From Sphingobacterium paucimobilis HER1398 (GTDB lineage Bacteria > Bacteroidota > Bacteroidia > Sphingobacteriales > Sphingobacteriaceae), in assembly GCF_000416985.1 (NCBI RefSeq), contig NZ_ATDL01000015.1, positions 186,001-250,000 on the forward strand: 64,000 bases of DNA, read 5' to 3'. Under the pieces are notes generated by a model that saw only the letters and a list, made by a program, of their open reading frames with translations, did no database searches and was not told where the DNA came from. Within the stretch, counting starts at the first letter, position 1, and each line of letters starts with the position of its first letter. The position numbers were made by a program, and so were the translations under genes. Shown piece after piece: positions 36,682 to 46,400 of the stretch.

Positions 36682-37269
36682 TTATATAGAAAGTAAAAGC
36701 AACGCAATCCCCAGCCCTGAGATTCTGTGCTTCAATAACGATATCGCACGTGCTCTTTGGTTCTTGACAGTACTCACAGTAACACCTAATATCTCGGCAA
36801 TCTCAGCATAGGATTTGTCTTCGTGGATCAGCATGTTGATAACGGTTTTGCATTGTGGAGGCAGGGTGTCTATAGCTTGTAGCAATTCTCGGACGGTCTC
36901 TGTATGCATGATCTCCAGAATAATGCTTTGCTCGCTGTCTACACATTCATAAACATAGTCCTGCAGGTGGCGATTTCTTACTTTCTGCTTTTCCAAATGG
37001 TTATAACATGCATTGCGGGTAGAGATATAGAGGAATGATTTTAAAGCGTTACTCGTTTTAAAGTTATCATGTCGCTGATATAGCTTAAGGAAACTATCTT
37101 GTACCAATTCCTCTGCCAACATCATATTATCTTGCTTTAAGAGGTTGCCGGCAAAAAAAACCAATGCGGGCTGAAACTCCATATAGATATACTCGAACGC
37201 CGTATGCTCACCCCTGGCCAAATCAGCAAGCAATGCGTCTTCGTTTGTATGGTATGTAGCATTATACAT
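36682..37269 (-). CDS. ECF RNA polymerase sigma factor (module 4)
   Basis: 195 residues. Region 2: TAFEYIYMEFQPALVFFAG ... ELVQDSFLKLYQRHD. Region 4: LPPQCKTVINMLIHEDKSYAEIAEILGVTVSTVKNQ. ATG 37269. No clear TAnnTTTG box precedes it. First gene of module 4. Confidence 0.92.
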   Translation of the reverse strand: MYNATYHTNEDALLADLARGEHTAFEYIYMEFQPALVFFAGNLLKQDNMMLAEELVQDSFLKLYQRHDNFKTSNALKSFLYISTRNACYNHLEKQKVRNRHLQDYVYECVDSEQSIILEIMHTETVRELLQAIDTLPPQCKTVINMLIHEDKSYAEIAEILGVTVSTVKNQRARAISLLKHRISGLGIALLLLSI

Positions 37270-37714
37270 GTACTATTAGGATTAAGCGAAAGAGCTCTTA
37301 AATTAGTTAGCTGTAAACTTATACAAAAAGCCTGGGATTCACGAATTAGGTTTTCTAAACTTGATAAAAAACTCGGATGGATTCTTTGAAAAAAGGAGAA
37401 CGATTCGTAAAATCTCTCGCAAAACCGTTAAAATCAGGGGCTACAATAACCAACCTGAACTCGGAAGTAAGATCTGTTAGACGATGCTACTTTTTTTTAA
37501 TAGGAGAATAGCGTATACGAATAGGTGTTGGTTAGTTGAAACATGTACTCATGAATAGCGTTTGTAAAAAATGAAAGAGAAACACCTGCAATCCTCCAGA
37601 CAGCATCTGATGAATTGCAGGTGACTTCTATTTGTTGAATCTTGAAACTAATTTGTTTCTATCACACGTTCTGAATCAAAGGTAATACCTTCTGTGATCC
37701 GCTCGAATTTTCTA
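37270..37714. other. 445-bp intergenic region between modules 4 and 5
   Basis: No convincing gene. It holds (i) the 16-base string TTGGTTAGTTGAAACA at 37528-37543, identical to part of sRNA copy D and preceded by a loosely similar GTATACGAATAGG, possibly a decayed sRNA copy without a recognisable promoter; and (ii) a strong hairpin at 37583-37623. The remainder is AT-rich with no motif I can name. Confidence 0.5.
37583..37623 (-). terminator. Terminator of the module 5 operon
   Basis: CACCTGCAAT (37583-37592) pairs perfectly with ATTGCAGGTG (37614-37623). On the minus strand it is followed by the T-rich run TTTCTCTTTCATTTTTT, so it ends transcripts coming from the DUF4302-type genes. Confidence 0.7.
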
Positions 37715-39031
37715 CTATCTACCGTCGTAAATCACCCATATCAAGGCGTCAGATGCAGAAACCAACACTGGCTTCTTACCAATTGTCTGTAATACGATAT
37801 AGCCATCAGGCTTCTTCAGAAGCTCCATGTTCAGAGCATGCTTCTCATTTACTATGACAGGTCTTGAACCCACCCACTCCCATGTGAAAGCATCAAAAGT
37901 GAGTTTATTATTATCAGTCTGTTTGATGAAAGAGGCTTTATCTCCATTAAATGTCATCCACGTATTTGATGATGAAATATACATGAACCCAACCCTATTG
38001 ACCATTATAGTTCCTTCTAGGGCAGTTTGTGGCTGGTACATCAACATAGCATCGGCACGAATATCACTCATCTTGATAAAGTCCAGTTCGCCCCGCCTAG
38101 ACCACCCTTTTTTAGAGGTCCAAAATCCCAGATTTGGAGCAAACGAGCCTGCATTACGTGTTTTTAATGCCAAAACTCCATCTGTATTAGTATAACATGG
38201 AGCACTCTCATTCTTGATAAAACCTCCTTTGAATGTGAGTCCAGTGGGCTGAATATCACATTCTTCAAGAACTTGAAAACGTTCGTCCCCGATTAAAACA
38301 GGATGCTTTAGCATTATTTTCTCGGCGTAAACCAGAATATCACTGATTGCGTGGGCTGTATAGCTTTCCTGATCCTGCTTATGTGTATGAAAAACCAGTC
38401 TTTCATTGGCCTCATCGTTATAAAAAAAGAACTCTTCTCTATTATAACTAGTATTGAAGAAAAAACGTGGGAGATTGATAAACGATTCAAAATTATCTAT
38501 AATGGTCTGCCAGTGCCCATCATTGTAAATCTGCTGGCTACTGGAATTAGTGGGTACCAACGTTAGAACGCGTCCTTTGTCATCTCCTACAAACACTAAT
38601 GTATCACTACGCTTTCCCAAATACGTATAAATAGAATCTATCAGGTCTGTCTGTTGAACAAATTGTGTAAACTCTGATCCCTGTTGCCCAGTACCATTGG
38701 AAAGGAAGAGCTTGCTCATTGCATAACTATCTGCGACACGAAAAGGGTTCCCCACCTTGACTTTACGATACGAAGGCAGGTTGTTCAATGCGAAGTCAAA
38801 GGTCTCTTGGTCGAACTTTATATAACCATAAGAGAGTACAGAGGTATTGGTCCTACTTCCAACAACCTGGAACTCCCAACCATGATCCACAACTGTAAGC
38901 AATTTTGATAATTCAACTGACTTTTCAAAACCTCCATCAAATACATTATCAGCTTCATAATTAGTTAATGTATTGTCTTTGGCACACCCCAACAAGAAGA
39001 GGCAACAGATACTGTATATTATATTTTTCAT
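37715..39031 (-). CDS. Lipoprotein, divergent DUF4302-like (module 5)
   Basis: 438 residues. Lipobox LLGC with C16. The segment SDTLVFVGDDKGRVLTLVPT parallels PDTIRLKGNFRGSDLLLVRA of the next gene, at a similar place after an N-terminal region containing GWEF and a strand-rich core. I therefore regard the two as distant paralogues. Last gene of module 5. Function unknown; surface location is likely from the lipoprotein signal and the context. Confidence 0.7.
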   Translation of the reverse strand: MKNIIYSICCLFLLGCAKDNTLTNYEADNVFDGGFEKSVELSKLLTVVDHGWEFQVVGSRTNTSVLSYGYIKFDQETFDFALNNLPSYRKVKVGNPFRVADSYAMSKLFLSNGTGQQGSEFTQFVQQTDLIDSIYTYLGKRSDTLVFVGDDKGRVLTLVPTNSSSQQIYNDGHWQTIIDNFESFINLPRFFFNTSYNREEFFFYNDEANERLVFHTHKQDQESYTAHAISDILVYAEKIMLKHPVLIGDERFQVLEECDIQPTGLTFKGGFIKNESAPCYTNTDGVLALKTRNAGSFAPNLGFWTSKKGWSRRGELDFIKMSDIRADAMLMYQPQTALEGTIMVNRVGFMYISSSNTWMTFNGDKASFIKQTDNNKLTFDAFTWEWVGSRPVIVNEKHALNMELLKKPDGYIVLQTIGKKPVLVSASDALIWVIYDGR

Positions 39032-39039
39032 TTTCTTTT

Positions 39040-40335
39040 CTAATAAAATCTAAACCATTTTTTACTGTCGTCTACACTAACGAAATCATAGACGTCATTA
39101 CCGCTCGTGAATACATAGAACCCTCCGGCATCGCCCTGGAAAGCTTTGAACTTATTGACAGCTGTCAACAGGCTACTATTTGAAGGGACCGTTCCAAAGT
39201 TGGCGTATACATCGAACTTCATCACTCCAGGAGTATTGATGGAGCTCCGGAGGTTATAGTAAAACATTTGCTCCATGTTGCTGTTGTCATAATAATAAAA
39301 CTCAAAACGATCTAAATTATTAATGTAATACCGTTGTCTCAGGTGCGCCCCAATAAAAGAGGGATCGGAACTGAGCTGATGATAATCACGTTGTCCATCA
39401 TAATTAAATCCATAAGTACTAAAAGACCTGTTGTATTTAGAAAATATCTGAGCTGGTCCGTCCAAATCGATAACTGGAGGGACAGAAAGACTATTGATAA
39501 CGATCTTCTCCTTCCCGTTTAGGAGTACCTGGAGCTGGTTTTGTGTAAAGTCAAACTCAAAATCCTCAAATCGCTGGATACTAAACTCTCCATCTACAAA
39601 AGGTTCACGTAATAGGATCCCATTCTCCATACCGGCAAACTCGGTCGTAAAAAACTGAAGTTTACCCGAACGGTTATAGTAGACACTAAATGTACTTTTA
39701 TCCACGTTAATAATGATCATATAGTCCTGACCGTTATAGTTCAACTTTTTATAATAATCTTTGAATCGGTCTACCTTGACAAGCTCCTGGCTAGTAAAAG
39801 TATAAACATTGCGTAAATAGTTCTCTGCACCAGTGGGATCTGCACGTACTAATAACAAATCACTTCCTCTAAAATTGCCTTTGAGTCTTATTGTGTCTGG
39901 ACTGGCATTGACGAACGAAAACTCGAAGTCTCCTCCTGCTCCTACAAGGCGCTCACCTCCATATTTGGTAATTATAGGGTCTGCCAACTGATGTATATAG
40001 GAATACGTATCGAAATACAGACTGGGAACCTGAGGCGCACGGATGCTGTAAGAACTCTCTTTTACGTTATGTACCGTTTGCGTATTCAAGAGTGCTATCA
40101 TGCGAACACGTTGGTTTTTATCAAAATCAAACTTGAACGTCACTCCACCACCAAATGCTGGATAAAGATAACCGATCCAACCTCCGGGTGAGGAAGTCAG
40201 CAAGTCGGTATACCATTCAATTCTCTCAGCTATTTTTGTATCTGGACGTTCTATATTCTCCATATCTAACTTTCTAGAGCAGGAAGATAATATATATAGA
40301 AACAAAAAAACTAATAGGCCTGTATGTACTTTCAT
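39040..40335 (-). CDS. DUF4302-family lipoprotein (module 5)
   Basis: 431 residues. Lipobox ILSSC with C19. DUF4302 hallmarks: ERIEWYTDLLTSSPGGWIGYLYPAFGGGV-type opening (the GW-GYLYP core), SSYSIRAPQVPSLYFDTYSY and GDFEFSFVN. Its ATG overlaps the stop of the HExxH gene (ATGA), so translation is coupled. DUF4302 proteins accompany TonB-associated zinc lipoproteins in Bacteroidota loci; the biochemical role is not known. Confidence 0.85.
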   Translation of the reverse strand: MKVHTGLLVFLFLYILSSCSRKLDMENIERPDTKIAERIEWYTDLLTSSPGGWIGYLYPAFGGGVTFKFDFDKNQRVRMIALLNTQTVHNVKESSYSIRAPQVPSLYFDTYSYIHQLADPIITKYGGERLVGAGGDFEFSFVNASPDTIRLKGNFRGSDLLLVRADPTGAENYLRNVYTFTSQELVKVDRFKDYYKKLNYNGQDYMIIINVDKSTFSVYYNRSGKLQFFTTEFAGMENGILLREPFVDGEFSIQRFEDFEFDFTQNQLQVLLNGKEKIVINSLSVPPVIDLDGPAQIFSKYNRSFSTYGFNYDGQRDYHQLSSDPSFIGAHLRQRYYINNLDRFEFYYYDNSNMEQMFYYNLRSSINTPGVMKFDVYANFGTVPSNSSLLTAVNKFKAFQGDAGGFYVFTSGNDVYDFVSVDDSKKWFRFY

Positions 40336-41195
40336 TTGTTTAAAGATAATAGGGTTTGAACGGAAGCGTGCACTTTTGACTGAAGGACCTTGAAATCTAT
40401 CCCGACCGCATCCTTATAAAATTTGGTCACAATGTCTTCTTTTTTCTTATATATATCTGCATAAGCAGGGTTATCAAGCTTAAGCTTGTCGTATGCGTCC
40501 TGTCCGTTGACGAGGAGGAAAGAAATGGTCTCTACGAAATCTTCTTCAGCACTCATCTTGGCGTAATTACGAACAAAGCCCTGCCCCTGCGCTGCACTGT
40601 TGCTAGTTTGTACCCAATTTGAAGTAAACCATTGGTTATTTCCGGGAATGTTAAGCCATTCGCTAGGAAAGAACTTGGTCTGATGGAGGATATGTGCAAA
40701 CTCATGGTGAAGAATATACAGGTAGAAAGAGAAGTTATTTTCATCGCGCATATCTAAGTCATTGATACCGTAGAGCGCAATTTTAACGCCACCTGTAGCT
40801 ACCCCTACCGTTTTAGTGTCTTTGGTGGTATAATCTCCTGATCCACCTATAAAGAATCTCGAAAAGCTATACTTTCGCAGGAATTCAGCACCTGCAACAT
40901 CTAGATAAGGATTCAGCCAACCGATTTCGATGATATCAAGTATATCCATAAGCTTGTTTTCGTCAACCGGTGTCATAGAACGGACGAGCGAAGCTTCATT
41001 GGGATCCCAACGGTATACCACGTCTATATTATACGGAGCAACAAAACGAGCATGTATATATCGATCGAGTTCGGTTATTGCGTGCGGTGTACCACCAAGC
41101 CCTACGATAGGGGCCGACGGCATCCTCTCCTCTTTACTACAGGATGTGCTCCCTAGTAGAAGTATACTGATAATTATACATATATATTTATTCAT
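40332..41195 (-). CDS. Substrate import-associated zinc metallohydrolase lipoprotein (HExxH; module 5)
   Basis: 287 residues. Lipobox-like GSTSC with C19. Zincin motif HEFAH at H164-H168 within LYILHHEFAHILHQ, with acidic residues downstream as possible third ligands. It fits the family of lipoproteins with an HExxH site encoded beside SusC/SusD pairs (TIGR04549 type). It probably cleaves a peptide or amide bond in the captured substrate at the cell surface; the substrate is unknown. Starts 5 bp after susD. Confidence 0.87.
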   Translation of the reverse strand: MNKYICIIISILLLGSTSCSKEERMPSAPIVGLGGTPHAITELDRYIHARFVAPYNIDVVYRWDPNEASLVRSMTPVDENKLMDILDIIEIGWLNPYLDVAGAEFLRKYSFSRFFIGGSGDYTTKDTKTVGVATGGVKIALYGINDLDMRDENNFSFYLYILHHEFAHILHQTKFFPSEWLNIPGNNQWFTSNWVQTSNSAAQGQGFVRNYAKMSAEEDFVETISFLLVNGQDAYDKLKLDNPAYADIYKKKEDIVTKFYKDAVGIDFKVLQSKVHASVQTLLSLNK

Positions 41196-41200
41196 AACAG

Positions 41201-42691
41201 TTAATTTTGGTTTATAGGGTTATTTTGAATACCGGAAAGCACAACCTCTTCGGGCATTTGGAAAGCCCGGCGAGGGTCATTAGGGCCTAATATATAGGTC
41301 TCGTTATTGTCCAGTGTACGATGTAGGACCGGTATTTGGTAACGTAGTATATCAAAATAACGTAGTCCTTCGAATAAAAATTCGCGACGCTTAAAGTCTA
41401 GAACTGCCTGTACAATACCGTATTTTAAATCGGTCGTCTCATAATAGTTAAGTATTTTTGCGGACGTAATCCGATATGCAGCACTATAGGTATCTCCCTG
41501 CTGCCCATCAAATATTTTCTTAGAAGCAAATTGATTCAAGTCCTCAATAGCTTGGTCATACTTCTCTAGGTAAGCATAAGACTCTGCCCTGTTTAACAGC
41601 ATCTCATCTACTGTCAAGGCAGGATGTGTGACATAGGCATTACCTGAACTAGCCTGTAAACCAGAGTAAACAAAATGCTCGTTCCACTTGGCATGGTTGT
41701 ACACGGATGAATTACCATGAAGAATATACCCGTAAACTCCGTCGCCCGTCACATTACCATTCCAAAAAAGCTCTTGGTTTGATGCAGTCGTCAAGCCATA
41801 GCGATATCCCGGAGAGCTTCTGGACAGGTAGGACTCGACCTCGATCAAGAGGAGATTAGATGGATTGTCTACGCTGCCAAAATACTGTAATCTCTCATTA
41901 AATGTGAGGTTACGCCACTGTCTGGTATTAATCGGGCGCAGATGGTTTGTCAGATTAAGACCTAATGCTTCTTCACCATATGTGGCACTTTTTGCGTAAT
42001 CTTGCTTGAAAAGGTAAAAACGGGTGGCGAAGGCATAGGCTGCGGCTCTGTTAAAATGAAATTTCGGAATTTTATACTTAGAATCGTCAATCAATGCCAT
42101 ACCTTCCTGTAGATCCGTTTCTATTCGTGCATATACTTCAGCTACTGTTGTCCTATCATATTTTGTAATCACCTTTTTACCAGCTTCAGTTACGTAAGGA
42201 ATTCCCGGACGTGATGCTGCGCTCAAAGGGTCATATGGAGCTGCATAGAGTGTGACCAGCATAAAATGATTGAATGCCCTAGTCAAAAATGCCTCTCCTA
42301 ATACGGATGGATCTATTTGTCGCTCTACAGGTAGGTTATTATAAGCCTCGATGGCAATATTGGCTGCTGCGATAGCCTGGTAGGTTTTTATCCAAAAATA
42401 ATTAGGACTGTCCTGCCCACTTGAGTTGACACGCTGAAACTTCCAGGGATTAGCATTTACCGGATTTTCGACTACTATGGGTCCTTTATCTTCAGCATTG
42501 TCACTAGCAGATTCAGTAAAAGCGACATACGAGCCCTTAGCATATGCATTAGTGAGCAATTCTCGTATCTTAGGCACGTCATCAAGGGTGACACGCATAT
42601 CTGGATTTTCAGCTAAAAAACTCTCACAGGCGGAAAAAAGGCATCCCCCCATAATACTGATAATCCATACGGATGATTTTAATAGTTTCAT
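41201..42691 (-). CDS. SusD/RagB-family lipoprotein (module 5)
   Basis: About 496 residues from ATG 42691 (lipobox LFSAC, C22). The frame is open further up into susC, but those residues carry no signal peptide. SusD features: LGEAFLTRAFNHFMLVTLYAA, TVDEMLLNRAESYAYLEKYD and LDFKRREFLFEGLRYFDILRY. It lies 4 bp after susC. The start context AAAATTATGAA resembles that of the module 5 susC. Confidence 0.92.
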   Translation of the reverse strand: MKLLKSSVWIISIMGGCLFSACESFLAENPDMRVTLDDVPKIRELLTNAYAKGSYVAFTESASDNAEDKGPIVVENPVNANPWKFQRVNSSGQDSPNYFWIKTYQAIAAANIAIEAYNNLPVERQIDPSVLGEAFLTRAFNHFMLVTLYAAPYDPLSAASRPGIPYVTEAGKKVITKYDRTTVAEVYARIETDLQEGMALIDDSKYKIPKFHFNRAAAYAFATRFYLFKQDYAKSATYGEEALGLNLTNHLRPINTRQWRNLTFNERLQYFGSVDNPSNLLLIEVESYLSRSSPGYRYGLTTASNQELFWNGNVTGDGVYGYILHGNSSVYNHAKWNEHFVYSGLQASSGNAYVTHPALTVDEMLLNRAESYAYLEKYDQAIEDLNQFASKKIFDGQQGDTYSAAYRITSAKILNYYETTDLKYGIVQAVLDFKRREFLFEGLRYFDILRYQIPVLHRTLDNNETYILGPNDPRRAFQMPEEVVLSGIQNNPINQN

Positions 42692-42695
42692 AATT

Positions 42696-45600
42696 TTATA
42701 ATGTAGCCTTGATAGATAAAGTATATTGTTTTGGAATCGGTAAAGCCACTCCTCCGCTACCGTAAAACTCTGGATCCTGCCCATTGAGAGCCTTATCTGT
42801 ATAAATTAAAAACGGGTTATTGGCAACTGCATGCAAAGAGACATTTTTTAACTTTGCGCGCTGTACAATACGCTTAGGCAGGGTATACCCTAACGTAATC
42901 TGCTTCATACGCACAAAACTACCATCAGCAACACGTCTAGTCGAATAATTATATACATTGTAAGTCACCGCTGGCGTAGTATTAACAGAACGCATGTCGG
43001 GTATAGATGGAGCTAAAGTCTCAAAAGGCAGCATAAAACGTTCGATAAAATCATATGAGTATGCATTTAAATCAGAGTAGTTTATCTTGTAACGCGGTGT
43101 CATCCTGACTTTGTTGCCAGCACTGTAAGTAAGCAGCACGCCTAAACTGAAATCTTTATATTTGAAAGTATTAAACAAACCTCCAGTATACGTTGGATCA
43201 ACTGGCCCTTCGTATTTTAAAAAATCGGTAACGATACTCTGCAAATAGATATCCGAACTAACTTCCCCTCTGTCGTTGATGTAATTGGGTATACCTTTCA
43301 TCTCGTCCAGTTTAGCAAAATCTATGGAAAACAGGCCTCTCTGTGGATAATTTTCTTTAGCACCACCTATAGTTTCTACTAAACTCCAGATATTAGGTTT
43401 GTTGATCATACGGGTGATCCTAGTCTTATTGAATGCATTGGTCAATTGTATTGTCCAGTTAAAATTATTCCCACGTATAGCCTGTGCTTTGAACAACACC
43501 TCTATCCCTTGACTTTTCATATTAGCGTGATTAGCCACTTTATAATACTCTCCATCTATTGCCGAAGTATAAAATCCTCCTATTAGATCAAAGCCTTTAC
43601 GATCATACATATCTACTACTAGATTAAACCTTCTAGAAAGAAATGTAGACTCTAGTCCCAAATTTGCCTCATACTGTTTCTCCCATGTCAAGTCATTGTT
43701 AGCTAGGTACTGTATCGTTAGGCTTGGTTCTATCGTATTTCGATCAAAGCGCTTTGTGCTGGTTGAGTTTAACCAAAGGTTGGAGTTTTTGGCTGCTCCC
43801 ATACTTGCTGTAAGCCCATAGGTTCCCCTTAAAGTGAGGGTATTAAAGAAAGACTGATCATCCATGAACTTCTCCTGATCAATGTTCCAGGACCCTGAAA
43901 TATTCCAGGTAGGTAGCCACCTTGCATTTTTAGAACTTCCCAGTTGATTGGATCCATCCATACGGCCAGTCAAAGCTATCTGATACTTTGAATCATAACT
44001 ATAGTTAGCGCTGGACATTACGGCAATAAATCGATCATAGAAAGGGTTAATACCAAAATAGTTTTGACTTCCCTCGACCTCCCTTTTTATGGAGTTGGGA
44101 TCTATAAATGGTGTCCCTCCTCTATCATACTGTATACCATAGCCTCTAAAATCATCGGTAATACGATCAAGATATCGGAGTTCCTGGGCAGCGAAAAAAC
44201 GCAGATAATTTTTTCCAAAATCATATTCCCAGTTTAAACTATTGCGAAAATAGAAGCTTTTTAATGTATTGGTATTCTTGATATACATCCCACCGTAAGG
44301 CATAACCGAGACTGGCAAAGCTGTCGGGTTACTCGGGTCTCTATATAAAAAGCGATTAGCACCTGCAATCGTCGAGTTCTCTCCTCTAACACCATATGCT
44401 GTACCTGCACGATAAGCTTCAGCAAAGTTTGAATCGTCATATATACGATGTTGATTCAATGAATTCATATATCTGTAAGACCCGATGAAATCATATACAA
44501 CATTACATGGTAACTTATATTGAAGATCACCCTGTACTTTGACATCTACCATCTTCAGATCGACATAGTTATTCTCTAACTCATGAATAATATTAAAGGG
44601 TGCGTAATTCATCGTATTAAACTCTAGATTCTGATGTTCGTCATAGGCCCTCACTATCCTAGAAGTATTCATAGCATAGGAAAAGGGGTTGATATCAAAA
44701 TCACGAGATACAGCACCGTACACATCGTCACTCACCTGGTTCAAGGTACCAGGTGCGCGCTGATCACGAATAGAAGCATTACCAATCAGACCAATCTGTA
44801 ACTTATCGTTTATCTGCGTACTCCCTCTAGCATTAAAAGTATATCTATTGGCATTGTCGGCAATACTCCAACCATTATCCCTAAGATAGCTGGTAGAGAA
44901 ATAAAATGTTGAATTCTCTCCTCCACCGGACATATTTAGCGAGTGATCGGTCATCAGAGAGTTTTTAAAGAGTAGATCAAACCAATCTGTATTGGCATAA
45001 ATAAATTTGTTCAAAAACTTACCTCGTCCTTCGACAGTATTATCGATTAAAGGTCTTCCATCCTTCCAAGTAACTAGACCTTCGGCCAACTTGCCATATG
45101 GTCCGGAACTAGGCATGTTTTTAAACATCGCAAAATCAATGAGTCCCTTTCGTTCCAACTCTGCCAAAACGGAAATCTGGTCATACGAATTCATAATATC
45201 GTATTCGGCATAAGTAGGCTTTAGATAGGTCGTAAAATTGCCTGTATAATTGACCACCGTAGGCCCTCTTTTTCCCTTTTTGGTTGTAATCAAAATAACT
45301 CCATTCATAGCCCTAGCACCATACATCGCAGTCGCAGCAGCATCTTTGAGCACTTGAAAGGTTTCAATGTCATCTGGATTTAAGCCTGCCACTGAAGATC
45401 CTTGCAACGTGGAAACATCGCCTGTAGCCAATTGATCGTTGGAGACGTTTACAACATCTTCGAGGACAACACCATCTACCACCCATAGGGGCTTATTGTC
45501 GCCAGTTATTGAAGTGGAACCTCGAACACGTATTTTTGGAGCCGCGCCAAATGTCGCTGAAACGTTCTGTACCGATACGCCTGCCACTTGTCCTTCAAGC

Positions 45601-46337
45601 ATTCTGGATACATCAGGAATACCCGAACGTTCTGCTTCTGAAGCCTTAAGGGTTGTAGCAGCTCCAGTAAATTTGCGGCGGTCGAAGCTTTGGTACCCTG
45701 TGCTGACTATTTGTACTTCTTCTATTTCAGCAGGAGACTCTTGAAGTACAATTTCTATGTCTTTTTTCCCATGGACTGTAATATACTCGTCCCGATACCC
45801 GATAAATACAACTCTTAGTCTTTCCTCCCCACTGACTGATATCCCAAACCTACCTAATTCATTAGAAACCACTGCTTTATTACTACCTAGCACATATATG
45901 GACGCCCCACTGATACGCTTCCCTTGCCTATCCTTTATTATCCCCTGGAGAATATATTGTTGTTGGACAGCTCTATCTAATTTATGAAGTATAATGGTCT
46001 TATCATCTATTTCGTAATGCCAACCTTTAGATAACGTAACCTGGCTCAAAACATCGTCTAGAGGAGTATTCTTAAAATTGATATTATCCAAATATTCTCG
46101 GTCCAACATAAAACCCGAGTAAAAAGTCGAATAACCTATTTGTTTTCTAATTTCAGAAAAGAACTGTTCAGCAGATATCCGATCCTTTTTTAATGATATC
46201 TTTTGAGCTTTTCCTCCTGCAGAGACATGCACTAGTCCATAGAGCATTAGAATAGCCATTAAATTAATTTTCATAAATACGGTTCTTGCCGGGGGTCTTC
46301 TTACCTCCCGAATACTAAAACTTCGTTTAAAATTCAT
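42696..46337 (-). CDS. SusC/RagA-family TonB-dependent receptor with STN domain (module 5)
   Basis: 1213 residues, the longest receptor here. Signal segment MKINLMAILMLYGLVHVSAGG, STN at about 46-115 (QKISLKKDRISAEQFFSEIRK), beta domain (about 130-205), plug (IETFQVLKDAAATAMYGARA, NGVILITTKKGKRG), barrel and terminal strand QYTLSIKATL. The mRNA start region AACCAAAATTATGAAT is complementary to the 5' end of the sRNA family at 15 of 16 positions, including the start codon. Confidence 0.95.
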   Translation of the reverse strand: MNFKRSFSIREVRRPPARTVFMKINLMAILMLYGLVHVSAGGKAQKISLKKDRISAEQFFSEIRKQIGYSTFYSGFMLDREYLDNINFKNTPLDDVLSQVTLSKGWHYEIDDKTIILHKLDRAVQQQYILQGIIKDRQGKRISGASIYVLGSNKAVVSNELGRFGISVSGEERLRVVFIGYRDEYITVHGKKDIEIVLQESPAEIEEVQIVSTGYQSFDRRKFTGAATTLKASEAERSGIPDVSRMLEGQVAGVSVQNVSATFGAAPKIRVRGSTSITGDNKPLWVVDGVVLEDVVNVSNDQLATGDVSTLQGSSVAGLNPDDIETFQVLKDAAATAMYGARAMNGVILITTKKGKRGPTVVNYTGNFTTYLKPTYAEYDIMNSYDQISVLAELERKGLIDFAMFKNMPSSGPYGKLAEGLVTWKDGRPLIDNTVEGRGKFLNKFIYANTDWFDLLFKNSLMTDHSLNMSGGGENSTFYFSTSYLRDNGWSIADNANRYTFNARGSTQINDKLQIGLIGNASIRDQRAPGTLNQVSDDVYGAVSRDFDINPFSYAMNTSRIVRAYDEHQNLEFNTMNYAPFNIIHELENNYVDLKMVDVKVQGDLQYKLPCNVVYDFIGSYRYMNSLNQHRIYDDSNFAEAYRAGTAYGVRGENSTIAGANRFLYRDPSNPTALPVSVMPYGGMYIKNTNTLKSFYFRNSLNWEYDFGKNYLRFFAAQELRYLDRITDDFRGYGIQYDRGGTPFIDPNSIKREVEGSQNYFGINPFYDRFIAVMSSANYSYDSKYQIALTGRMDGSNQLGSSKNARWLPTWNISGSWNIDQEKFMDDQSFFNTLTLRGTYGLTASMGAAKNSNLWLNSTSTKRFDRNTIEPSLTIQYLANNDLTWEKQYEANLGLESTFLSRRFNLVVDMYDRKGFDLIGGFYTSAIDGEYYKVANHANMKSQGIEVLFKAQAIRGNNFNWTIQLTNAFNKTRITRMINKPNIWSLVETIGGAKENYPQRGLFSIDFAKLDEMKGIPNYINDRGEVSSDIYLQSIVTDFLKYEGPVDPTYTGGLFNTFKYKDFSLGVLLTYSAGNKVRMTPRYKINYSDLNAYSYDFIERFMLPFETLAPSIPDMRSVNTTPAVTYNVYNYSTRRVADGSFVRMKQITLGYTLPKRIVQRAKLKNVSLHAVANNPFLIYTDKALNGQDPEFYGSGGVALPIPKQYTLSIKATL

Positions 46338-46400
46338 AATTTTGGTTGTCTGATTAAATTTTTGTTTTTATTAGCAATGATTCATTATTAATTAGATTTT

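Noticed and set aside
37270..37714. Short open frames in the gap between modules 4 and 5.
   Set aside because: They are short, lack recognisable domains or start signals, and the interval contains a terminator.
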